Origin: Nostocales cyanobacterium HT-58-2
GTDB taxonomy: Bacteria > Cyanobacteriota > Cyanobacteriia > Cyanobacteriales > Nostocaceae
Reading direction: 5' to 3'
Assembly (NCBI GenBank): GCA_002163975.1
Contig: CP019636.1
Span: 3,855,001 to 3,919,000 of the forward strand
Length of the DNA stretch: 64,000 bases
The notes below the pieces were generated by a model. That model was not told where the DNA came from, did not search any database, and was given only the letters and a program-made list of their open reading frames with translations. This document shows, in pieces, positions 19,101 through 27,355 of the stretch (positions within the stretch are counted from its first letter, which is position 1; every line of letters begins with the position of its first letter). Both the position numbers and the translations under genes were made by a program.

Positions 19101-22100
19101 TTACTGTTGTTGAGAGACAGGACATACCGCAGTTGTCGGGCGAGTAGATGGTGTAGCTTGGGGTGCAAAAGCAACAAGAGCGATCGCACCATCAGCAGTT
19201 TTCACCCAGCCTTGCGCTTCAACAATTTCAGTGATACTTGTGGAAGCTTTCAAACTCCCTGCTTCTGCGCGTCTCCCCGTCCCCGCGTCACCTCCGTCTA
19301 AAGTTGCCAGTTGACTCAGTTCTGCTTTACCTGCCAGTGGTTCTAGAGGATTGGGCGCTAAACTGCCGCGTCCGGTGATGATGAATTCGCCCAAGGGTTT
19401 GGCATTGGGGCTTCTGGGACAAATTTGGGCAATTTGGGTAGTGGCGTCAACCACAGATGAAGGTAGTTCGATGAGTCCAGAAGCGGGTTGGACATCGGGT
19501 TGCGTGAGGTTGATTTGTCCTGGGGTGCCGAGTTGGGAACTAGCGGTGATGTCGCTTTGTGAGGTGGGGAAGGACGCGGGAACAATGCCGAATACTCCAT
19601 TGGTGTTGATGGTAATGTTGCCCCCGCGTCCTTGAAAGGCGTTGGCTGATATGTCGCTGTTTTCTTTGGGAACTGCGACTATTGCATTTGCATTAATTGT
19701 GATGTTACCGCCATCGCCACCTTGTTGGGCAGTCCCTGCAGTGGCAGAGATGAGACTACCACGGCGTAGTAAGAGAAAATTGCTCGCTTGCAAATTGATA
19801 TTGCCGCCGTTTCCTGACGCAGATTCAGCGATGAATCTTCCGGTGTTGTCTAATCGAATTTGGGGTGCGGTAACTTCAATGTCCCCTGCATTTCCTGTGC
19901 TTTCAGAACGAACAAAAAAGCCACTGGCTGCTTCAAGATTTGCAACAACGTTGTTGCCGAATTTAGCAACTCGGTCATTGAAAGTTACATCCCTGGCATT
20001 GACAATCACCTGATCGGTAGCGTTAACTGTAATTTTACCTGCACGTCCATTACTAGAGGAGGTGGCAAGGAGTTGTCCTCCATTGATAGTTTCTACTAAT
20101 CGTGCATTCACTGTAATATTACCACCATTGCCATCATTTCTAGTTCCCGCATTGATCACGGCACCATCGGATACACGCAAGACACCAGTATTTATGGTCA
20201 GATCGCCACCTTTACCTGTGGAAGTGGTAAGTGTATCTGTAAATAAGGCACTAGAAAATCCTCTACTTAAACTGGTTCCAGAAACATTGACATAGTCTGT
20301 AGCATTAATTTGAATATTTCCAGCATCCCCACCTCCAAAGGTGCTAGCATCTACTTGAGCACCATTAGTGACAGAGAGTGAGCCTGTTGTTACATTAATA
20401 TCGCCCCCTTTGCCCACTGCTCTCGTACCCACCAAGCTCAAGATGTAACTGCTACTATCAATAGACACAGAATCTTTTGCTTGCACGAACACACTGCCTG
20501 CATCCCCCTTTCCATAGGTGCTGGAAGTCAGTCGTGCGCCATTAGTCAGAGAGAGCGAGTCAGTAGTGATGAGGATGTCCCCGCTCTTACCTTTACCTGT
20601 ATCTTCCACAATGCTGTAAACAGTGGTGTTATTTCCATTCAAAAAGACGCGACCAGCGTCAATAATCACACTGCCTGCATCCCCATCTCCAAAAGTGGTG
20701 GCATCCAGGAGACCACCATCAGTTAAAGACAACGAGTCTGAGGAAATGGTAATGTTTCCTCCTTTGCCACTTGCTCCCTGCCCCAAATAGCTGAAAATAC
20801 CACTAGAAAATCCGTTCTTTGCTCCAGCAATCGTCACCGCTCCTGTGACATTAACGTTGATATTTCCCGCCTGACCTTGTCCTGCGACCTGGGTGGAAGA
20901 TGCGTCACGAACAAAAGTTCCCAGTTGAGCACCATCGGTGAGGGACAGTGTTGCTGCATTGATGTTGACGTCGCCGCCTTTGCCCACACCTCCATTTTCC
21001 ACATTGCTGAAGATGAGACTGTTCCCAGTAGCAAACACAGAATCTTTTGCTTGCACCCACACACTGCCTGCATCCCCTTGTCCACTGGTGCTGGCAGATA
21101 GTTGAGCACCATCAGTTAAAGAAACTGAGCCGGATGTAACATTAATGTTTCCTCCTTTACCAATCGCCCCACTTCCCAAATAGCTGAGAATACCACTAGA
21201 AAATCCATTCTTCACCCTAGCAATCGTCACTGCTCCTGTGACATTAACGTTGACATTCCCCGCCTGACCTTGTCCTGCAACCTGGGTGGAAGATGCTTCA
21301 CGAACGCTGGTTGACAGTTGAGCGCCATCGGTGAGCGATAGTGTTGCTGCATTGATGTTGACGTCGCCACCTTTGCCAACACCCTGTGATTCCACATTGC
21401 TGAAGATGTAACTGTTACCAGCAGCAGACACAGAATTCTTTGCTTGCACCAACACGCTGCCTGCATCTCCTTTTCCACTGGTGCTGGCAGATAGTCGAGC
21501 ACCATCAGTTAAGGAAACTGAGCCGGATGTAACGTTAATGTTTCCTCCTTTACCAATCGCCCCACCTCCCAAATAGCTGAAAATACCACTATTTGCATTG
21601 TTTCCGCCAGCAATCGTCACTATTCCTGTGACATTAACGTTGACATTCCCCGCCTGACCTTGTCCTGCAACCTGGGTGGAAGATGCGTCACGAATACTGG
21701 TTGATAGTTGAGCGCCATCGTTGAGAGATAGTGTTGCGGCATTGATGTTGACGTCGCCGCCTTTGCCCACACCTCCATATTCTACATTGCTGAAGATGTA
21801 ACTGTTCCCAGCAGCAGACACAGAATCTTTTGCTTGCACAAACACACTACCTGCATCCCCTTTTCCGAGGGTGCTAGCAAAAACTCGAGCACCATCAGTT
21901 AAGGACAGGGAGTCAGCAGTGACATTAATATTCCCTCCTTTGCCCACTGCTTGCGGTTGCACAACATTGAAGACACTGCTCCCTATAACTTTGATTTCTC
22001 CTGTAGCATTGAGCCTAATATCTGCAGCAACAGCGCCAATTGACCCAAAACCTTCCGTAATACCAGCAAGTAAGCCACTTCCTTCCAAAATATCTAAATT

Positions 22101-22913
22101 ATTAGCGTTAACTGTAATACTCCCGCCACCACTTGCATCTACACGTACAATAGCTCCATTGGTCAGAAAAACATCTGCACGAGTTGCGTTATCAGGAAAA
22201 GTTAAGCTTAAATTATTGCCATCTACTTCAAGCCCCACTGTTCCACTTGATGCCAATCCCCCCAACTCTACTCGTCCACCGAAGGCTCCAATTCCACCTT
22301 GGTCTAAGCGAACGTCACCGCCTGCAAGTATTAAACTTTGACCATTAGGAACTTGCAACAACCCTTGGTTGGCGATCGCTCCTGGATTCATTTGATTAAA
22401 CAGCAACGCTGAAGGATTCACCGTCAACAATGGCGGCGCTTCCGGATTCGTCGCACTAAACACACCCTGTTCACCAAAACGAAACGCACTCGCTGTTGTC
22501 CCCACAAACGAACCACCTACATCCAATCGGGCATTGGGACCAAAGACAATTCCATTGGGATTGAGTAAAAATAGATTCGCACTACCATCAACGCCCAGTG
22601 TTCCCAAAATATTTGAGGCTTGCCCACCTGTCACCCGTGTCAGAATATTTTGTACGCCCGGATTGACAAAATACACTCTTTGCCCGTTACCCACATTGAA
22701 CTGACTAAAACTGTGAAACAGATTGCCTCCCCGTTGAGCGCCACCAGAGATACTGTCAGCCGCTGCACCTTTAATTTGGACGTTGGGTGTGAGGCGTGAA
22801 CTTTCTGTACCAAGGGTGTTATCCGGAGTAATTTGAGCGTTAGCAGTCGTGCTGATAAGCAGGGTGAGGCTACATAGCACAGAGTATTCAAGCCAACTGT
22901 GTTTCTGATTCAT
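19101..22913 (-). CDS. TpsA-like filamentous haemagglutinin-domain exoprotein 4
   Basis: A 1270-residue protein. Signal peptide (STTANA-QITPDNT) and secretion domain with NLFLLNPNGIVFGPN. The central beta-helix contains three nearly identical tandem modules of about 130 residues, seen as a repeated DNA landmark (CCTGCRACCTGGGTGG) at 20881, 21274 and 21664. Each module carries QAGNVNVNVTG, IFSYLG, GKGGDVNINAATLSL and DGAQLST. The C-terminal block (QICPRSPNAKPLGEF, final VCPVSQQQ) matches the other paralogues. It is the near-duplicate of exoprotein 3 at the N-terminus and shares its middle region with exoprotein 5 on the other strand. Confidence 0.88.
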   Translation of the reverse strand: MNQKHSWLEYSVLCSLTLLISTTANAQITPDNTLGTESSRLTPNVQIKGAAADSISGGAQRGGNLFHSFSQFNVGNGQRVYFVNPGVQNILTRVTGGQASNILGTLGVDGSANLFLLNPNGIVFGPNARLDVGGSFVGTTASAFRFGEQGVFSATNPEAPPLLTVNPSALLFNQMNPGAIANQGLLQVPNGQSLILAGGDVRLDQGGIGAFGGRVELGGLASSGTVGLEVDGNNLSLTFPDNATRADVFLTNGAIVRVDASGGGSITVNANNLDILEGSGLLAGITEGFGSIGAVAADIRLNATGEIKVIGSSVFNVVQPQAVGKGGNINVTADSLSLTDGARVFASTLGKGDAGSVFVQAKDSVSAAGNSYIFSNVEYGGVGKGGDVNINAATLSLNDGAQLSTSIRDASSTQVAGQGQAGNVNVNVTGIVTIAGGNNANSGIFSYLGGGAIGKGGNINVTSGSVSLTDGARLSASTSGKGDAGSVLVQAKNSVSAAGNSYIFSNVESQGVGKGGDVNINAATLSLTDGAQLSTSVREASSTQVAGQGQAGNVNVNVTGAVTIARVKNGFSSGILSYLGSGAIGKGGNINVTSGSVSLTDGAQLSASTSGQGDAGSVWVQAKDSVFATGNSLIFSNVENGGVGKGGDVNINAATLSLTDGAQLGTFVRDASSTQVAGQGQAGNINVNVTGAVTIAGAKNGFSSGIFSYLGQGASGKGGNITISSDSLSLTDGGLLDATTFGDGDAGSVIIDAGRVFLNGNNTTVYSIVEDTGKGKSGDILITTDSLSLTNGARLTSSTYGKGDAGSVFVQAKDSVSIDSSSYILSLVGTRAVGKGGDINVTTGSLSVTNGAQVDASTFGGGDAGNIQINATDYVNVSGTSLSRGFSSALFTDTLTTSTGKGGDLTINTGVLRVSDGAVINAGTRNDGNGGNITVNARLVETINGGQLLATSSSNGRAGKITVNATDQVIVNARDVTFNDRVAKFGNNVVANLEAASGFFVRSESTGNAGDIEVTAPQIRLDNTGRFIAESASGNGGNINLQASNFLLLRRGSLISATAGTAQQGGDGGNITINANAIVAVPKENSDISANAFQGRGGNITINTNGVFGIVPASFPTSQSDITASSQLGTPGQINLTQPDVQPASGLIELPSSVVDATTQIAQICPRSPNAKPLGEFIITGRGSLAPNPLEPLAGKAELSQLATLDGGDAGTGRRAEAGSLKASTSITEIVEAQGWVKTADGAIALVAFAPQATPSTRPTTAVCPVSQQQ

Positions 22914-23110
22914 CAGGAACTATCTTTAGTGATGGTAGGTGCTTTGTCTTGAAGCTATGTTCATGACTATTTCTGACTCTGCTCCACATATGCAGTATTT
23001 ATCAGGCACTTGGGCAACAAGAGCAATCTTACCATCAGTAGAATTGTTGCATGTGTTTCATAAAAATGTCTCAACAATCACCTGAGGACAACGGATGTAT
23101 GAGAACGCTT

Positions 23111-23245
23111 ATTGTTGAAAGACAGGACATACCGCAGTTGTCGGGTGAGCAGATGGTGTGATATCAGGTGCAAAGTCCCACAAGAGCGATCGCACTGCGC
23201 CAATGCTCTTTGGGCGGCTCCTGTGGAGCATTACACCATCAGCTG
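23111..23245 (-). pseudogene. Decayed 3' end of a tpsA-like gene (remnant A)
   Basis: On the minus strand this stretch aligns with the last 40 or so codons of the tpsA-like genes (compare 19101-19210): the ends GTTGAAAGACAGGACATACC and GCAGTTGTCGGG are kept, followed by a HIP1 site. It is interrupted by a short insert containing CTTTGGGCGG and GCTCCTGTGGAGC. No 5' part of a gene is present. It lies between the duplicated upstream region (22914-22996) and a toxin gene. This and the repeat are all I see in 22914-23257. Confidence 0.7.
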
Positions 23246-23257
23246 CAAAAGATTCTG

Positions 23258-23674
23258 CTAATCAGATAGTGTTGCCAAAAATTCCTCTGGCAACATTGCA
23301 GGAACTGGGGAATGAGTAAAATCAGATGTATTTCTTGTGACAATTATTTCTAAATCGGCTATATTAGCTGCTGCACTGGTTACTGCATCCTCAAAATCTG
23401 CAATTACACTTTGCAAAGCCTGTCGAATGACCTCGTCAGTGACACTGGCAATTTGGATACGCTGCAACAATCTTGCAATTAGTTCGCGTGCTGACTCACT
23501 ACCAATTTGGCGACGCAAAATATAAAAAATATTGGTTACTGCATGACCTGAAACATATCCTTGGACTTGCTTGCGTGTCACGGTATTTAATGCTCGTGCG
23601 GAAGCTATAACAAATGGTTGACGTTGCGCTAAAACATCTAGCAACACATCGCTATCAAATAAAACCCGCTTCAA
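23258..23674 (-). CDS. PIN-domain toxin (VapC-like)
   Basis: A 138-residue protein beginning at a TTG codon (MKRVLFDSDVLLDVL). PIN domains are Mg-dependent RNases with clustered acidic residues; here these are the Asp of FDSD near the N-terminus, the acidic pair in ADFEDAV, and Asp in TRNTSDF near the C-terminus. In this family the toxin typically cleaves tRNA or rRNA and is neutralised by the antitoxin encoded just upstream. The TTG start is well supported: AGGAAA lies 5-10 nt upstream, and TTGA overlaps the antitoxin stop codon, giving translational coupling. An ATG-started longer frame exists (from 23761) but runs inside the antitoxin gene. Confidence 0.85.
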   Translation of the reverse strand: MKRVLFDSDVLLDVLAQRQPFVIASARALNTVTRKQVQGYVSGHAVTNIFYILRRQIGSESARELIARLLQRIQIASVTDEVIRQALQSVIADFEDAVTSAAANIADLEIIVTRNTSDFTHSPVPAMLPEEFLATLSD

Positions 23675-23913
23675 CGATATTTCCTTTCTAAATAATCCAC
23701 ATAGGATTCTGTTGGATTTTCTCCTACTAGCTGAATGACACCAATTAAACTTTGAGTCCAAGGATCAAGTTCGGTAAAAGGTTTTTCGGTTGAATTCTCA
23801 GAAATAGGCGACAATGTTTCTTGTTGAATCGATGCTAACACCGACTGAACTAGACGCCAGCGATCGCTAATTGGTAATTGCAATGCCTGCTCTTGCAATT
23901 CTTGCAAAGTCAT
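23671..23913 (-). CDS. Antitoxin partner of the PIN toxin
   Basis: An 80-residue acidic protein (MTLQELQEQALQLPISDRW). The N-terminal helical part (LQELQEQALQLPISDRWRLV) is typical of small cyanobacterial antitoxins paired with PIN toxins; the C-terminal part (ELDPWTQSLIGVI, SYVDYLERKYR) would wrap the toxin. It overlaps the toxin start by 4 nt (TTGA), the usual antitoxin-first order. I assign the role from the pairing and size rather than from a firm family match. The pair is sandwiched between two decayed tpsA-like fragments, so it may have arrived by, or now stabilises, this repeat-rich region. Confidence 0.72.
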   Translation of the reverse strand: MTLQELQEQALQLPISDRWRLVQSVLASIQQETLSPISENSTEKPFTELDPWTQSLIGVIQLVGENPTESYVDYLERKYR

Positions 23914-23963
23914 AAGTATTTTTTCACTTAAAGCTATCTATCTTTCATTGTAAATCGATGATT

Positions 23964-24093
23964 ATTGTTGAGAGACAGGACATACTGCACTTGTGGGGCG
24001 AGCAGACGGTGTGGCATCAGGTGCAAAAGCAACAAGAGCGATCGCCCTTTGGGCGGCTCCTGTGGAGCATCGCACCATCAGCAGTTTTCACCC
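23964..24093 (-). pseudogene. Decayed 3' end of a tpsA-like gene (remnant B)
   Basis: A second minus-strand fragment matches the tpsA-like C-terminus: GTTGAGAGACAGGACATAC, GTGCAAAAGCAACAAGAGCG, then ACCATCAGCAGTTTTCACCC. Compared with the intact genes, the HIP1 octamer is interrupted by 28 extra nt, ending in a repeated ATCGC. The insert has the same CTTTGGGCGG..GCTCCTGTGGAGC core as remnant A. It is followed by low-complexity GTGTCC/GTGTCT repeats (24093-24125). Confidence 0.72.
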
Positions 24094-24131
24094 CACGTCT
24101 CCGTGTCCCTGTGTCTCTGTGTCCTTTTTAA

Positions 24132-24887
24132 TTAATTTATTTGCGTTGTCCCGGTAGCTTGCTTGGTGCAAAAATCCGCGACATAGGCTTGCCGTTGCTT
24201 AACAAAAGACGGAGATGGATTTTCTACCTCGAACAGGGTTTGCAAAGCATCTGACCAAGCATTGGATGTATCATTTTTATTATTTTTGTGTTTGATTTCG
24301 TAATTGAGAAAGTAATCTGCTTTTTTTTGTGCAATCTCTTCTTGGGAAGCTCTTGCTGATTGTAATTTTTGCTCTAAGGTTTGTAAATCTGCTTGAATTT
24401 TATCGCGTTCCTCTGCAGGCATGATCTGAAATGTTGTCCACTGATTGCGATCGGAGCTTGAGGATTCAGCTCCTAACAATTGCCATTGATAAAGTTTGCC
24501 TGGTTGTAGGGGTTCTTTGCCGTTGTAAGCTATTTTTTGCTCTGTGGCGTTGAGAGGTTGTGTCCACAAGACGGCTTGAGTTTGGCGATCGCGCACAGTA
24601 ATCTGAGCGCCTTTGCCTTGCCAGACAAATAGTGGGCGATCGCTCCAGACAACGTATGTTTCAATCAAACCAGGTGAGATGGGGCAAATTCCGCTGCGTG
24701 CGCCTAAACGGTGACGGGGACGGCGCTGCCAAAAGAAAGCAAGCCCAGATGCAAATGATTGCTGGGCAACGAGTTGAGAAGATTTCGCAACTGGGGCAGT
24801 GTGGGCGTTGCTGATTGCAGCGGTACCGACGAATAAGGGGATAATTGCATAGCTAAACACAAACTTGCAGCGTTTAAGATTAAGCAT
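24132..24887 (-). CDS. Exported protein of the CHAT-sigma operon, unknown function
   Basis: A 251-residue protein read from the ATG at 24887 (MLNLKRCKF), which has AAGGAGAG 8 nt upstream and overlaps the stop of the CHAT gene (ATGCTTAA). The N-terminus is a signal peptide (FSYAIIPLFVGTAAISNAHTA). The next part has RPRHRLGARSGICPISPG and a beta-rich domain (IETYVVWSDRPLFVW, ITVRDRQTQAVLWTQPL, YQWQLLG) resembling an immunoglobulin or fibronectin-like fold. A charged coiled coil follows (about 165-200, DKIQADLQTLEQKLQSARAS). I do not recognise the family. Small exported proteins of this layout often accompany cyanobacterial CHAT genes. Two mature cysteines are visible (GICPIS and ADFCTK). Confidence 0.7.
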   Translation of the reverse strand: MLNLKRCKFVFSYAIIPLFVGTAAISNAHTAPVAKSSQLVAQQSFASGLAFFWQRRPRHRLGARSGICPISPGLIETYVVWSDRPLFVWQGKGAQITVRDRQTQAVLWTQPLNATEQKIAYNGKEPLQPGKLYQWQLLGAESSSSDRNQWTTFQIMPAEERDKIQADLQTLEQKLQSARASQEEIAQKKADYFLNYEIKHKNNKNDTSNAWSDALQTLFEVENPSPSFVKQRQAYVADFCTKQATGTTQIN

Positions 24888-27306
24888 ATTTCTCTCTCCT
24901 TGTAGCAGGTAGAACGTAAGCCAAAAACACGAACGATGGCAAAAGCCAGGGGAGCAAAACCGAAGCTGAAATATAAAGCTGTAACCCAACAAGTCCATAA
25001 ACAACTGTTGCTCCCGTGGAACTGGCAATGATTCGCAGGCGTTGGGTTGGACTCCAACGAGACTGCTGGCGTTTGATGAGCAAGACAGTTATTTTACCGA
25101 GGATGACGGCAACTCCAATCATCCAGGCGTCGGGGATGGGGATCACAAAGTGTCGCGTCAGAAAATGGTGAGTCATGTAAGCCAAAGATTCACCCCCTGT
25201 CATCTGAGATTGCTGCGTCCAATAGTTCATCGCCGCAGGGGCATCAAAGCGATCCGCATGTCCTGGTGCGATTCCCAAGCGTTCGTCGCTTCCCACCGCA
25301 ATCAGCACAACCTGCTCAGAAAGCAGTGGAAATTTGTTCGCATCGCCCTCTTCCAGCAATCTCCAAGCGGGAATTCGCTGATAGACGCGATAGGGGGGAA
25401 GCGAGAAATCAACTAGAGGCTGTAACCCCAAGGGCGGTTGCCAGTTTAAGGGAGCAGGTAAATCGCGGATTTGTGGAGCCTTATAATCAATTGCATCGAG
25501 CAACTGGGTTCGTAAGTTGGTCGTACGACTGGTATGTGGCTTTGGTAGTGCAGGCAATTGCTGACGAGATGTCTGTACAAGCGACATCAAATAGGCTAAT
25601 GGACAAGCTTCACGACAATCTTGGTCTGGAAGTGGGATTTCCACAAAGTGAGGATCAACCACATCAATATATCCTTGCACTGTCCAATGTTCACTTGCAA
25701 TAGCAGTGGTTTTACTTATGCTCAACTCACGATCAGAGTCCAAAATCCCAGCAATAATCAACCACATATTTTGGTCAACTGCTTGTCGTACGGCTTTTCC
25801 TAAATCTTTATCCCCAGATGGAGGGTCTTTTTGCGGTGTATCAAGTACGACATCTAATCCAACTACGGAAGCATTTAATTTTTGTAGGCGTTCGATTAAC
25901 TTTGCTATGTAGCTGCGATTAATCGGATTGAGCTGGGAAATGCTACCACGATAAATGGATTCAGTATCAATTTGTACGAGTGCAACTGGGGGAGCTTCCT
26001 CAGACGGAACTTGAGCAGTTGAGTTGCGGTAGATTGACTGGACGAATGTGCGCCCGTTTAGGAGAAGCTCTGCAACAGGGGGAATGCAACTGAGGGCAAT
26101 ACTAGCACAGAGTGCGATCGCCTCAATTCGAGTTGGTAAAAACTTATATAAGTGCTGTTTCCAGTCAACTGGGGTTATACGGAATAGAGAAGCTCCTGGA
26201 TGACAAAACAATGAAGGTACCAAGTAAGCAGAAGGATAAGTGTGGCTCTTTTCCATCCGCAGAGATTGACGCGCTGCCATCATCGACTCGTACACATCCA
26301 GGTGTTTCGCCAACCCTTGTAGGAATCGTACCAAAAATTCCTGCGCGACACGGTTGTGGATCGGTTCGCGCATCACTACAACTTGACTAAAACCAATATC
26401 AATCAAGGCATCTGCGATACTCAATCCACTACAAGAATTAAAAATGGCAACTTGTAGTCCAAGTTTTTTGGCTGCGATCAGTTGTGATTTGATTTCGCTA
26501 ATAGAAATTGACACACCAGGAGCAATCCCCAACTCGCCTCCTGTCATCTCCGTTTCGTTGCTGTGCCCAGCAAAAAAGAGTATGTCCCAACCTTGCTGAT
26601 CAGTAATTGCGTTAGTAATTTGTTGGATTGCTTGCTCTGGTGTTTGATCAGGTTGCCAACCAACAAACTGGATATCTGCAATGCGGAGGAGCGATCGCAC
26701 AGCTTCTCGATCTGCTTCAAAATTTAACCCAGTATCATCGCCTAAAATTGCTAAAATGCGAGCACGTCGCTGTTTTGGCTTATTATATTGAGTACCACTT
26801 TCCGTGGCAATATTCAGAGGAGCGCGAATAATCCGAATTGTTCCAGTCGCGGCGAACTCTGTGCCAAGTTCCCAAGCTTCCCAAGGAAAACGGTCTAATT
26901 CAATAGGCGCACAGGTGAGAAAGAGTTGCACTGCTTCAGTTGTTTCTGGATTCGCCTTGACAAGTTCCTGACTTGCTTGGGCAATTTGTAAGCGAATGTC
27001 GTACAGTTCGGCACTGCGCAACCAACGATGAAACTCATACGTGAATTTCGTTTCTGCTTTGACAAGTTCCGCGTGCCAGTCCACAATTAAAGTTGCAATT
27101 CCACCACCAACGGGTCGTCCCCGCATATGTTCGGACTGATAAAAACTTAAGTACGCCCGTTGCCATTCTTCGTAAAGCTGAGTTAGGGCTGTTGGATAAT
27201 TGACTTGTACAGTCAGATTTTGTCCTTGTCCCCAAGACAACTCGAATAAACAGATTTGCTCAACTTTTTGAACTTTAAGATGAAAAAGATGGGAATGAAG
27301 TTTCAT
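24880..27306 (-). CDS. CHAT (caspase-fold) plus CHASE2 membrane protein
   Basis: An 808-residue protein. The N-terminal half contains a CHAT domain, a caspase-like peptidase fold (about 100-380), with a plausible catalytic dyad His248 (ILFFAGHSNE) and Cys292 (AIFNSCSGL). The second half is a CHASE2 extracytoplasmic sensor (about 430-720; PVALVQIDTESIY, ASVVGLDVVLDTP) flanked by a hydrophobic segment near 400 and by closing transmembrane helices at the C-terminus (MIGVAVILGKITVLLI, VVYGLVGLQLYISASVLL). The layout suggests an outside-sensed signal controlling an internal protease; the target is unknown. It is the third gene of a minus-strand operon after the sigma-like and DUF1822 genes, with a 49-nt gap, and overlaps the exported protein by 8 nt. 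Confidence 0.87.
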   Translation of the reverse strand: MKLHSHLFHLKVQKVEQICLFELSWGQGQNLTVQVNYPTALTQLYEEWQRAYLSFYQSEHMRGRPVGGGIATLIVDWHAELVKAETKFTYEFHRWLRSAELYDIRLQIAQASQELVKANPETTEAVQLFLTCAPIELDRFPWEAWELGTEFAATGTIRIIRAPLNIATESGTQYNKPKQRRARILAILGDDTGLNFEADREAVRSLLRIADIQFVGWQPDQTPEQAIQQITNAITDQQGWDILFFAGHSNETEMTGGELGIAPGVSISISEIKSQLIAAKKLGLQVAIFNSCSGLSIADALIDIGFSQVVVMREPIHNRVAQEFLVRFLQGLAKHLDVYESMMAARQSLRMEKSHTYPSAYLVPSLFCHPGASLFRITPVDWKQHLYKFLPTRIEAIALCASIALSCIPPVAELLLNGRTFVQSIYRNSTAQVPSEEAPPVALVQIDTESIYRGSISQLNPINRSYIAKLIERLQKLNASVVGLDVVLDTPQKDPPSGDKDLGKAVRQAVDQNMWLIIAGILDSDRELSISKTTAIASEHWTVQGYIDVVDPHFVEIPLPDQDCREACPLAYLMSLVQTSRQQLPALPKPHTSRTTNLRTQLLDAIDYKAPQIRDLPAPLNWQPPLGLQPLVDFSLPPYRVYQRIPAWRLLEEGDANKFPLLSEQVVLIAVGSDERLGIAPGHADRFDAPAAMNYWTQQSQMTGGESLAYMTHHFLTRHFVIPIPDAWMIGVAVILGKITVLLIKRQQSRWSPTQRLRIIASSTGATVVYGLVGLQLYISASVLLPWLLPSFVFLAYVLPATRREKYA

Positions 27307-27355
27307 ATAAGAGTTAGCCGTTAGTAATTAAGGAAGCGAGGAGCAGAGAATTTTC

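Noticed and set aside
23675-23761. Longer PIN toxin from the ATG at 23761
   Set aside because: The extension runs inside the antitoxin gene, whereas the TTG at 23674 gives the PIN N-terminus and TTGA coupling.
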